A DNA stretch of 64,000 nt from Phlyctochytrium arcticum (Eukaryota; Chytridiomycota; Chytridiomycetes; Chytridiales; Chytridiaceae), in contig JAHLKI010000003.1 in the NCBI GenBank assembly GCA_025602905.1, positions 186,001 to 250,000 on the forward strand. Direction: 5' to 3'. The notes under the pieces were generated by a model. The model made no database searches, was not told where the DNA came from, and saw nothing but the letters and a program-made list of their open reading frames with translations. The translations under genes were made by a program, and so were the position numbers. Shown here in pieces: positions 13,265 through 23,901 of this stretch. The first letter of the stretch is position 1. Every line of letters begins with the position of its first letter.

Positions 13265-13799
13265 CGTGGGGTAGAGAGCGTTTGAGGAGTGACAGGACGA
13301 CAGCTTGTAGAGAACTGTCGAAAGAACTTTTATGCACCAAAACTACACCCGCTCAAAGCTTTGTTTACAAGTGGAACCTGTCAATTGCAAACGACCGGCC
13401 ACCAGTGCATCAGGCACGATCCGATAGAAGAAACCCAACGCAAGGACTGTATGCAAGGCCCCGCACTGTTATTCTGACACCCATCCTTTGTCGAAACGGG
13501 ATGTACATGAGCGTTACACGTTGAAGGGCAGTGACTCGGACGTCAAAGTTATGCCAAGTGTCCGAGATCTCCTCAGGGCCTGAGGACTCCGAGGGCTTCG
13601 TTAAAAAATGGCTTTCCTTAGAATTGCACTATGCCGCGGAGGCTTATGCAGAGAAAGCCTGACTTGGCGGATCATTGGGTGTGAAACTCTGCCGATCTAG
13701 CCGGCAGGCTTTTTCTTTCAAGCAACTTAATCGCAGACTTATTGTGATGTCTCCGGATTTCCCGGCACTCACGACGTGGTAAAGTTGCTGCAGATTGGG
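13265..13799. other. Intergenic region before transposon relic
   Basis: No supported gene. It should contain the macro-domain gene promoter. A small palindromic stretch (CCTCAGGGCCTGAGG) lies near 13571. The left end of the Merlin-like transposon must lie in or near this interval, but I could not find matching terminal repeats. Confidence 0.35.
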
Positions 13800-15444
13800 A
13801 GCGCCTGTGGCAGCAACAAAGCGGCTAAATCGGATGGGAAACGATGGCGTTGCAGTACACCTCGAACATGGAAGCGGCAGGAAGGCCAATGTCGTCGGTC
13901 ACTTTCTATCAGGGCTGGCACTTTTTTTGAAGGCGCCAAGCTCTCGTTGCAGCAAGCGTTGTCACTTATGTGGGGGTGGGCTAACGGAGAACCACAGGCA
14001 ATTGCAAGACAGAACGCTGGTGTCGTCAGTACCCATGGTGGGGTGAACTGGTACTATTACTGCCGCGAAATTTGTGTTGCAGCCCTTCAACATGATGCCG
14101 AAGTGTCGCAAACAGACGGGCATCGTAGAATCGGTGGTCCAGAGGCTCGCATGACCATGGCCGCGTATTTGGAAGCCTACCCCGCCATGATACACAACCG
14201 CTTGCAAGGAACCATCTGGCCGGAAATCTTGCGTACCGGACGGGGGCGCGTAAAGGTCGCCTTCGCCTACGAGTTCCAGACTCGTGTCCCCATCGCCGTG
14301 GCCAAGATCTTTGAGCTTGGATGGGCAGCTGCTTTGCCCGACGGCACCCGTCAGCCTCTCGGCTCACACTGCTACAAGGACAGTTCCAATGCCAAAGAGC
14401 CAGAAGAGCAATTCCTGGCAAACTTCGGTGATGCCTTTCGTGCCAAAGGAGTGACCCTTTTCTCCTGGTCCATCAACGATTGCGACAAGGTGTTCATGGA
14501 AAGGGCGTGTTCATCCCAACCAGGGCACTGGGAGTTCGTCAACCTGGTTCAACTAATTCGCCTTCTTTGCCGAGCAGGAGATCGAAGACCATCGCGGAGG
14601 TGACCGACGTGACGCGCCCTGCCTCCATCGCGTTCCCTCGCCGCTCGCCGTCGGATGTGGTTACGGGCATATGTGTTGCAGCCCTTCAAAATGATGCCGA
14701 AGTATCGCAAACGGACGGGCAACGTAGAATTGGTGGTCCGGGAACTATAGTTGGAATAGATGAATCGAAATTTGGAAAACGGAAATACAACAAAGGCCGC
14801 CGAGTCGAGGGCCAGTGGGTGTTTGGGGGAATTCAGAGGGTTAACCAACAAAACCATCTTTATGGTACCGTTCAGACGCAGAGACTCTCACTTATGTTAT
14901 TTGGAAGAAGTTCGCCCCTGGAACATTGATCTACAGCGACAAGTGGCGGGGATATGTGACTCCATGGCTAAACCAGCTTGGTTATGAACACCAAACCGTC
15001 AACCACGGTGAGAACTTCGTTGACCCAGACACCGGTGACCATACACAAAACATAGAGGCCAATTGGCGGGTTGGGAAGGGTGTTCTCCCAAGAAACGGCA
15101 CATCAAAGCCGATGTTCGAGAGTGGCCTTTATGAATTCATGTGGCGACGGAGATATTTGGAAACTGGTCGTACTTTGGGGGGGCCGGCTTTTGCCAAGCT
15201 TTCAGAGCACATCCGGCTCTTCCCCGGGCGCGAAACATTTGAAGTGCTGGGAGGGCGGCTAGCGGATCTGTCGGATACGCCGGTAGCACAACCCCACCAT
15301 CATGTGCGATATGTGCTTTCACTATATTGTGGGTTGAATATACTTGCTTTCTGGTTGTCGAAGTCGTCTGTAAACGTCTACCAGAACGTCTTCCTAATTA
15401 CCCGCACCCCTAATTACAGGTTGCTGCAGAAAGGGCGTAAATAG
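13800..15444 (+). mobile_element. Decayed Merlin/ISXO2-type DDE transposon
   Basis: Fragments of one transposase appear in shifting frames. N-terminal part: RAGTFFEGAKLSLQQALS and NWYYYCREICVAALQ at about 13900-14090. Catalytic domain: TIVGIDESKFGKRKY, GQWVFGGIQR, then LIYSDKWRGYVTPWL and TQNIEANWRVGKGVLPRN up to about 15100, then YEFMWRRRYL. This is the ISXO2-like fold (IS1595 family in bacteria, Merlin in eukaryotes). The first two catalytic Asp (IDES, YSDKW) are present; the third acidic site is QNIEANW where relatives have QNIESLW. At least two frameshifts lie around 14830-14900, and a 531-bp foreign segment is lodged between the helix-turn-helix part and the catalytic part. It cannot encode an active enzyme. 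No terminal repeats or target duplication were found. Confidence 0.85.
14073..14739. repeat. 68-bp direct repeats flanking a 531-bp segment inside the Merlin relic
   Basis: 14073-14140 and 14672-14739 are copies of the same 68-bp coding stretch of the transposase (AALQ.DAEVSQTDG) with 5 mismatches. The 531 bp between them is not transposase and stays open in one frame (TMAAYLEAYPAMIHNRLQG onwards) without matching a family I know. The repeats may result from an unequal recombination or a template-switch event, or from insertion of another copy carrying the segment. Confidence 0.8.
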
Positions 15445-15871
15445 AGGAGGTTGCTGCAGGGTGAGCGTGCCTGCGGCACCCTGCAGTGACCTTCCACATG
15501 GGAATATACATTGTAATCAAGAGTTGCATGGGTAGTATGGACGTATCGCTGGCTATGAGTATTCAGATCCTCGCCGCACCCTCAATACGGTCGTCATTCA
15601 CGACCTCTTGATGATACTTTCTGGCCTTACATGACTTTCCATCTTTGATGATCCCGTCCTTCCCTTCGCTCTCTTTGCCCCGGTTGATTCAGATGCTTTT
15701 GGTATGTGTATCTGTGTATACCTGCAGAGTTCGGCGCAAGATCTATTCTACCTACGCGTCGAGATGTTTACGTCAGCATCGGAATTTTCCCAAGATATTT
15801 CTTGGTCTTGATTCGATGATATGAACGACGTACTAAATCCTTCTGGCCACTAATCTTGCAACACATCTGCC
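15445..15871. other. Intergenic region with a strong hairpin
   Basis: The only clear structure is a perfect 10-bp stem, CTGCAGGGTG at 15454-15463 pairing with CACCCTGCAG at 15477-15486. It lies just after the transposase relic and may belong to its right end. The rest should hold the promoter of the ARMC3 gene. No other gene seen. Confidence 0.4.
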
Positions 15872-18800
15872 ATGGCGGAGCAAACACTGGTATGATTGTA
15901 GTGGGCAATTTCTGGTGGATTTCTATTTATCGCCAGTCTTAGTGTGACAATTCCCATTTTGGAGTGACGGATGTTCGAACTTTGGTGCTGCTTCTTCGGT
16001 CGCCAGAGCCGCTTATCTGCGCCGGAGCTTTGGATGCTTTGACAAAATATGCCGAAAGTGGTACATATGAAAATCGGTCCAACAATGACTATATCTAACT
16101 CGGATGGGTAGCGACGAAGCACCGACTACAAATCCTCTCCCTGGGAGTTATCGACCACCTGTTGCAATTGGCACTGTCCCCAGAACCAGTCATAAAGAAA
16201 GCGGCAGTTGCCTGTTTGGCGGCATCCACAGAACTCAGTACGTCCATACATTGCCTGTCGAGGTGCTGTTTGTAATGATTTCAGCACAGCAAACGAAACG
16301 CATCCGGAACTGAGACGAAGGGATGTCATCAAGCTGATCATATCACTACTCGGTTCTGAAGAGGCGCCGGAGGTCCAGGAGGAAGCTGCTTTCAGCCTCG
16401 CAAGCCTGGCAAAAGACTGTATGTACCTGCCCAAATGGTCTGCCATCGAATTCTTGGACTAAGTCAGCAACAGTTGCAAATAAGGCCGATATCCGACAAG
16501 AAGGCGGAATCAAGGCACTCGTAAATCTTCTTGTTTCTACCGACCCAGATGTGAAAAAGAACACCGGTTACGCGTTGTCGATCATGTTAGAGGACTGTAG
16601 GTTCTTCCACTCGGAATTCGTCGTGGAAAGCAACTGAGCGAAATTACTAGATGCAAGTCGCATGGAAGTACGCTATATGAATGGCCTTGCGCCTCTTCTT
16701 GAGCTTCTCGCCTCCGAATACCCAGAAGTGCAAGAAACGGCGTTGACGAGCCTCATTCGGTGCGCTGAAGACCGTGAGGTTACATTGCGTTCTGCATTTC
16801 GCGCAATGTTCTCACAGATATGCTTGCAGATGGAAACCGAATAGAAATACGCAAGTTGAATGGTATCCGGAGGCTCGTCGATTTTCTCAATCAAGATGTA
16901 CCCGAACTACATCATCTTACACTCTTGTGCCTGGCAAATTGCTTGGAAGACTGTAAGATGAATGTCAATGGAAAGGAATTTATCTGTGCCTAATGGTTCA
17001 ACAGCAGAAACAGCCAATATTTTTCATGAGCTGAATGGCATTACTACCTTGGTTCGGATGTGTTCGCTCGAAGATCCGCGATTGAAGAAAAACGCCGCGC
17101 TGGCACTCGCGCGCGCAGCAAGACAAGGTTTTACTTGACATATCAAGTTGCTCTCATGTTTGCTAATAATGACCCGTTACAGAGAAAAATCAAAATTACA
17201 TCCGCGAAGCTGGGGCATTACCCATCTTATTGACAAACTTGGGCGGTAGCGACGTGCTGGCCATCAGTCACGCAGCAATGGCGCTGGCATTTCTAGCTAA
17301 AAATGGTGGGAGGTGGTGACGTGCAAACAACGGGTACCAGAATTGAACAATGGATTAGAAATAAATCAGCTTGAACTTGCCAAGTTGGACGCCATTGAAA
17401 CTCTGGTCAAGTTGCTATCTCACGAGGATCTGGATGTCAATCGTCAAAGCGCAGCAGCCCTTTCAAGTTTGTGTTTGAACGGTAAGTAAGACCATTTAGT
17501 CTAACTTCCGACTAGCACCTGACCAATATCAAAGCAAAGCTCCGCGCAAAAGTCAAAAACTGTGATGGCCTGCCACATGTCGTAAAGCTTCTCACGTTGA
17601 GTGATAATCAATCCCTAGTCAATGCTTGCGAGTGTTTGGCCAATTTGGCTGAAGATTGTAAGTTTGCCCCTACTTCCCATGGCGAATTTCGAACGCTCAC
17701 TCTCCCGTAAAGCCAATTTGCGAGGAGAAATTGTCAAGACCCACAATGGAGTGCATGCGCTGGTCATGGTTTTGCAAAAAGATGACGCCGGGGTGCAGGC
17801 AACTGCATCATTAGCTCTTGCCCGATGCATGCAAGATGGTTTGTCCGATCATTGGCTTTTGTACTAGTGATGAATCATTGAACGGACTTTGGCAGCGGAG
17901 GGAAGAACGGCCTTGACAAAGGAAATGCCGGAACACGCCGTATCGAGATTGATAGAGCTGTTGGAATCAAAGGACATGACGGTTTGCCGAAATACCGCTT
18001 ATGCACTGTCCAATGCTGCTCAACTGGGTACGATAATGCGGCTTCCCCTATCTGACTACATTATCTGATTATATTTTTAGACAGCATAGCCATGTCGGCA
18101 TGCCGATCCGGGGCAATATCCGCCTTGATAAATCTTGTAAAAGACCCATCCCGACATTCCCCTCGGTTTGCATCAGATGCTCTGGAGAAGCTGCTAAATT
18201 ACAGTATGTTTTTGAGGATTGAATCAATATCGTGGCGTGCAGTACTGACTATAGCTGTTTCTGGTAGATCTATCAGCCAAATACTGGTTGCGAAACCATC
18301 TTACAGCAACTAACCAGGTTGTCGACAAATTTTATGACCTTGGGTCCGCTGGGTCCGACATTGAACTCTTACACAAATTTCCAACACTACAAGAGTTGCA
18401 ACAACAAAGTGTCGACAAACGACGCGAAATTCTGTTGATTGATCCGTCGCAAGACACGTATCTTATGGCTCTCACGCAAGTAGTTTCTGAAAATCTAGCC
18501 AGTCGCACACCCTTGCAGCAAATAAAGCAAATCGCATCCGTGGTATCCCAGGTCATGGGCGGTTCGGTTGAGCCCTCCCGATTACAAGATATACCATACA
18601 AGTTCAAGATAACCGAGCTCAAACTGAAATTCGATTCAAATGTCATACTTCTTGGACATGTCACCCAGGGGACCTTTTACCATAGAGCCCTTCTCTTCAA
18701 GTGGCTCTGCGATAAGTTGGGACTTTTGCCTTGCTCTCTTGTTCGCGGTGAATACCGTCGAGCATGGAACGTGGTGGACGTACATCGACAAAGCCTGACT

Positions 18801-19130
18801 CCAGTCAAACCTCCCACACCAGCCACTCCCGTTACGGCATCAGCCCCAACCAAGCCCGAGAAGCATACATCGGGACGCAGTCGGCAAACCGCTACAGCAA
18901 GCAAGGGCGAACGTGATAGCAGTGCCGCAGGAGGCCTGGCGGGCGCAAGTCTACCTGCTGCGCAACCTTTACCACAGGCGGAGACCATTGTGCCGATCAC
19001 AATCCCAGATCCCTGCGAGGATCCAAGCTCAATACCTGATGGAGAGGCCATTGTGGATTTGATCTTTGAGCCGGGGAGATTGCTTGAGCTTGGATCACCC
19101 GAAGCGGAGATGTACCAGCGTTTCCAATAA
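15872..19130 (+). CDS. ARMC3: Armadillo repeat-containing protein 3 (ciliary)
   Basis: Highly split gene, with about twelve exons, many carrying roughly one armadillo repeat each. ATG 15872 gives MAEQTL, then an intron. Successive repeats read GVIDHLLQLALSPEPVI, LIISLLGSEEAPEVQEEA, LVNLLVSTDPDVKKNTG, LVKLLSHEDLDVNRQSAA and LINLVKDPSRHSPR. The C-terminal exon (about 18276-19130) carries an EDR1-like domain: LASRTPLQQIKQIASVVS, then LLGHVTQGTFYHRALLFKWL and LPCSLVRGEYRRAWNVV. Armadillo repeats followed by an EDR1-like C-terminus is the ARMC3 architecture. ARMC3 is needed for sperm flagella in animals and is largely confined to flagellated lineages. A Pro/Thr/Ser-rich linker is inserted late in the domain. 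Exon borders in the repeat region are inferred from GT...AG and frame continuity. Confidence 0.85.
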
Positions 19131-19274
19131 TTGTTTTTGTATATGGATGTTTATAATTAAAGCACAACCCTTAAAGCGCAGCATGCGCAGTAGAACGGAG
19201 AATTTCCATTCCTTCTTCCAGTGTAAATTTTAAGCTCAAAGCTAGTGTGACGCCTGACTCAGGAATGAAATAAG

Positions 19275-20150
19275 ATGTCGGACACACCTCAGTCCGTCAT
19301 CGATCGCATCAACGATGAGATTCGTACTTTGTGCAGTCCCTGGGAACAGCCGTCTGTAGGTCCGAGACTCATCCCTCAAAGCAATTATGATTGGGACGAA
19401 CCATGGACGAATTTACGAAGAGTGGAATCCCACAAATTCCCTTTGGAGAATACTACTGTTGCCGAGGATTTTTTCCAACAGCTGCTGCAACTGATGTTAC
19501 ATGAAGGCCGCGATACTTCCACTTTCCAACGACATCATCGTTTCGACAATGATTATTCCATAGGTATCCAGCATCCCCCCCAGAGGGAAAGCAAAAAGTG
19601 TATTCAGTCGCCAGGACTTCAGAAATCCCAGCCAACGAAATCTTCACAAACTGCGGTCTTGGATCATAGGGAGAAGAAGCGCATTTCATTCGCACCAAGA
19701 TCTTCGACTCATGCAATGGCAACTTGCCATGGCACCGCTTCGGCGGCCACAGTGAAGCAAAACGGACCCAATTCGTCTTCGTACCACTTTCTAGCTAACT
19801 CCATACCAGCATCATCCATCTTACCAAGGTTGAGAAGAGTCCTTCATCAGTGACAAAGATACTAACCTGTTTCTAGGTATCATCGAATCATGCGATTACA
19901 CGGAACAAAGTCGCGATCAGAACCTATACATGCTACAAGCCCTTCGCAGCGTCCAGCTCAATCGGCGCATCAGGTGAAAGGTGGAGATCCCGCTGGGGTA
20001 AGATGTCTGATTCAGTGCCACAAACGCTGCCTGATTGACAGAAAAAATGTTTATAAGATCAATGCAATAATCAAGGAAGCCCTCGAGGAGGTTCTTCTCA
20101 AAGCAAAACCGCGCCGGGGGTGGGAGGCGAATGATGTTAGAAGTATTTAA
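19275..20150 (+). CDS. Uncharacterised protein downstream of ARMC3
   Basis: Two exons. ATG 19275 gives MSDTPQSVIDRINDEIRTLCSPWEQ; an intron from about 19828 to 19877 joins SSILPR to YHRIMRLHGTKSRSEP. The protein has about 275 residues. The N-terminal third has a predicted helix and aromatic motif (SNYDWDEPWTNLRR and AEDFFQQLLQLM); the middle is Ser/Lys-rich; the end has a helix (NAIIKEALEEVLLKAKPRRGW). I do not recognise it. It follows ARMC3 on the same strand by about 145 bp and converges on the PARP gene. A ciliary role is only a guess from position. Confidence 0.55.
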
Positions 20151-20211
20151 TTACAGCACCGGTCTATCCACTCTATGCCACTCTGTCCTAGACTAGTGTA
20201 TCTAGTCTTTC

Positions 20212-22621
20212 CTAGTTGAATCGCACCTTAAGTAGATATCTAGAGTACATTAGTTTTAGTTCATGAGTGTCTATTCAATGGAGGAAGTCAAGCAATCTCT
20301 ACCTGATTTTTACTTGTGCCACGTCATACACAATGAATTCATTGTATAGAAGAGCACAGTTTGGATCGGCTGATTTCGAAGCTTTTCCGCACGGGACCAA
20401 AAGATCGGGGTCGGCTGGGTGCTTGACGTGCTGACTCGGATCAGGTGCGGATCTACCTTTACCGTGAACTGAATGGCAGTTGGCTTTTTTACAGGAAACA
20501 GGACCATCATAATCCGCTTGATGGAGTTTCAAGGTGTGACCTAATGCAACTTCACAAAGCAGTAAAATCCCAACGCCACGATTCACTCGACAGTAGTTGG
20601 CCGATTTGGATGCCATATCAGCAAAGTAAATTCCCTTGCCGAACCTAGAAGAGAAGAATTTAGGCGAATAGTGGGAAACAAGACACTGTTCGCACGTACA
20701 TGTAACCGCTAACTGGGGCCTCTGGAGGGGCAATTCGAAGACCCTGACTGAGAATTCCTACAAAGTTTGTCAAAAGGCTACCATGCCAGAGCAATTGCCT
20801 ATTATGGATCTTTTTGAATCGGTCGGTTTCTTCAGATCGTTCGACCTAAACCATATAGATGAGTCGGGGGTTATATTCATTAATAGCATGTAACAGCAGA
20901 CGCAAACCTCGTATAGATCTTCCAAAGACAATGAAAATTGACCATGGGTCTCCGCATGTGTCGTCTGTAGGTATGTATTGACCAGTTGAAATTCAGCCGA
21001 CTTTGCATCAATGGGACTAATTGCGGCTTTCAAGGATTTATAATGAAGATCAACCGGATTCTGAGTGCATTGGGCTGCGGTAGTGGCTAGTAACTGTGAA
21101 GCGATTTCAATGTCACCCAAAGCCTGTAGCATTTCCAGCTTGTTCTTGAGTGCGTGGGGCGTATCTATGACTGGTGGCTTCCTTCGTCCAAAATCATGGG
21201 GGATAATGGTATAGAACTCAGAGCTCATGTCCATCAGAGTCAATGGGTTCGACTGGTCTATTTGCTGCGAAATTCTCGCAAGGACTTTGTAAGCCTTCTC
21301 AATGGTCGTTTTGCTAAGCTTTCCTAAGGGCATCTTCTTGGCATCAAAGCCAATTTCGACCATGGTGCGCGTCATCATGTCCATGTTGAAAATCAAATTC
21401 ATCAGGCTTTGCACTGACGGCGGCAGGGTCGAGTCTGGTACTTTGGCCATTTTTTCAGGTGCTGCAGCGACGGTTGATTCAGTTTCATCATCAGACTCGT
21501 CTCCGGTGTCTCTTTCCAGAAGAAAATATTTTCCAGGGATCTTTTCAAAGGAATCGCGATTTTCCCAACGATTTCTGGTCTTGTCAGTGAACTTCTTGCA
21601 AAATGATTTCACTGCATCATCCACTGATGAAAATGAATCAAGATTAGATTGCCCATCTGCCCCAACTCGGCCCCAGCTACAGGTTCAAGGCGTTAGTTTT
21701 TTGCCCATCGTGAGTGCATGAGAAACAGGACCGCACCGTGTCCAGACAAAATAGTTGTTGGAACTATTCAGCAGCTGTATGATGTAAAACTTGTTATTGT
21801 TGTTCCGAATATCGGTCTGGTTGAGAAGCGCGTCTGCAAATAGATCAGCATCATAAGAATTGCTCTCGTAATTCCGCATGTACCGTAAACGTCGTCCCCA
21901 TCAACGTAAACATTATACAGGCTGAAGTTGGCGAGTTTGCTATCGACCGGCTATATAGCTGTTAGATGAGGCTTGACACGAACACAGTAGCCAGAACGTA
22001 CCACCCGCTTTTGCTTGACCTTACGCGGCGCTTCCTTCTTCACTGGCGAAGCTTGCTTGACGGGTACATTTGTGCTGGTATCAAGGGATGCTGATGATGC
22101 CGATTTCGCTGTGTCATCGTCATCGTCGCTGTCCGTGGCTTTTTGTTGCGTTTTCTGCACCTTGTTGGGTGCGTCCGATCCAGACGGTGATGGAGATCTA
22201 TCTCGCTTCTTTGTGGCGTTTGATGGATCCCAAGCGTATGGGCGCAAGAGTTTCCCTTCTTTTATGCATTCTTGTACGAATTTACTTGGAACAATCTCCA
22301 CATCGTCTCGCTTCCGTGCATCTCTGATCATGGCTGATACTTTCGTGGCAGAGACATCATCACTGGTGGCAATAAGATGTGTAAGCTATTTATTCACTTA
22401 GTAAACCATGTTCGCGCGAGTAGAGTTCAGAGCAGAATTTGCAGTCTCACTTTTTTAGTTACTCGACTGACGAACTGACCGCCCTCGTCAAGTATGGATT
22501 GTCGAATTTCTGCATGATCGTCTGCCTTTGCAGCGGCACTGGTGAATGTGAAATAACAATCGGTAAACAACGGTTCTTGACTAGAAGAACCTGCCCCCGA
22601 GTCAGACTTGGCGCGAGTCAT
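20212..22621 (-). CDS. BRCT-WGR-PARP poly(ADP-ribose) polymerase
   Basis: Minus-strand, multi-exon. ATG 22621 starts [17 protein letters not shown], followed by a BRCT domain ([38 protein letters not shown]), a basic/acidic linker, a WGR domain ([21 protein letters not shown]), the PARP regulatory helical domain ([32 protein letters not shown]) and the catalytic domain ([44 protein letters not shown]). The H-Y-E triad is present (H in LWHGS, Y in GIYFAD, E in YNEF). The last exon is very short: a GTAGAG...CTCTAG intron joins KIR to YLLKVRFN and the stop at 20212, recovering the usual PARP C-terminus. BRCT plus WGR without zinc fingers is the fungal-type PARP. Role: DNA-damage ADP-ribosylation in the nucleus. 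Confidence 0.92.
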
Positions 22622-22773
22622 TTAGTCGTAGTGGAAGTATCCCAAGAAAGTTGCGAAGATCTGATCTAGATTGAAAGTTTTGCAATTGCGAAATGCTCCA
22701 CCTGTGGGAACGCGCCAACAAGCACTGCCGCCATCTTCACGATTCTTTAGTGACTCGCAGCAATCGGTAAAAT

Positions 22774-23727
22774 ATGTGTGTGATCTACTTCGTGACCAAT
22801 ACCCCGCAATACAAGCTGTAAGAGTACTTCCTCTTCGCACTCTGTCATTGACCTTTGTCTGACTTTTATGTCTGCAGCGTGGTTGCCGGTAACCGGGACG
22901 AGTTCTTGGCCCGCCCAACGGCCAGCGCTCACTTTTGGACTGAGATCGGTAGGGAAGATGTTCTGGCGGGTACAGATTTGAAGGTGAGCGCCGAGGAACA
23001 CGACCATCCACACGCTGGTCAGAAGATGTCTGGTCCAAACGGCACCTGGATGGGTTTGAACGTCGCTACCGGCAACTATGCGCTCTTGACCAACATTCGA
23101 GAGCCCCCTTCCAAAATACCTGACAAACTATCCAGAGGTTGTCTCGTGCGAGACTTTCTGCTGGAGAGCGTCTCAAGCGAAGAATATGCGAGAGACATCA
23201 CTCAAAAATCGGCGTCATTCGACGGATTCAACCTTTTTGTAGGGAATGTAAACTCTGATTGTTTATATTGCACGAACAAGACGTATCCGGAAACCTTACC
23301 CATCACTGTTACTCCCAGCGTTGTTCACGGAATCTCCAACGGTGTATACGTGGATGGTTCTTCTGATTGGCCGAAGGTAGAGCGGGGTAAAGGCCTCATG
23401 CAAGAAGCGATTAATGGAAGCAGTGACAAGGCCGCACTCATTGAATCACTCCTTCATGTTCTCAACGATAAAGATGTGCCTCATCCATCTCAGCTTCCAG
23501 CAAACGCACACGATCCCGAGTTGGAATACACGCTTTCCTCCATCTGCATTGACCGGGAGAGTGCAGGAAACGTTTACGGAACTCGTACGCACACCATTAT
23601 TCTTGTAGATCATCAGGGCAACGGCACTTTTGTTGAGGTAAATAGATACTCAGCTAGTGAAGGAGCTGTCCAAGAAGGACCGGCGAGATCGGAAATTCAA
23701 TTCACTATTCCACTTCGGTCTCAGTGA
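22774..23727 (+). CDS. TANGO2: TANGO2 family protein (NRDE superfamily)
   Basis: ATG 22774 gives MCVIYFVTNTPQYKL in a short first exon; an intron with donor at CT|GTAAG and acceptor TGCAG near 22879 joins to VVAGNRDEFLARPTASAHFW. The NRDE motif (Asn-Arg-Asp-Glu) that names the superfamily sits right at the start of exon 2. Further family blocks are GTWMGLNVATGNYALLTN, SRGCLVRDFL, GFNLFVGN, HGISNGVYV and YGTRTHTIILVD. Length is about 300 residues, normal. TANGO2 proteins act in Golgi/ER organisation and in lipid or haem handling; the exact reaction is unsettled. The gene is divergent from PARP with about 150 bp between starts, suggesting a shared promoter. Confidence 0.92.
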
Positions 23728-23901
23728 GCGACGAGTAGCATCTGAGAATGATCAACACTCTTGACTCCACGAAACGTCGGAAACAATTACAGTAGTGTTC
23801 TGGCTTGGCAATTCCACTGGATACAAATAAATTAAAAATCAAAAGTCTACTACGTGTAAACATGTAAATATGTACAATGGCAAAATCTTGCGCTATCCAA
23901 T

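Noticed and set aside
14141..14671. Open stretch between the direct repeats as a separate gene
   Set aside because: No start context, no motif and flanked by broken transposase; kept only as a foreign segment.
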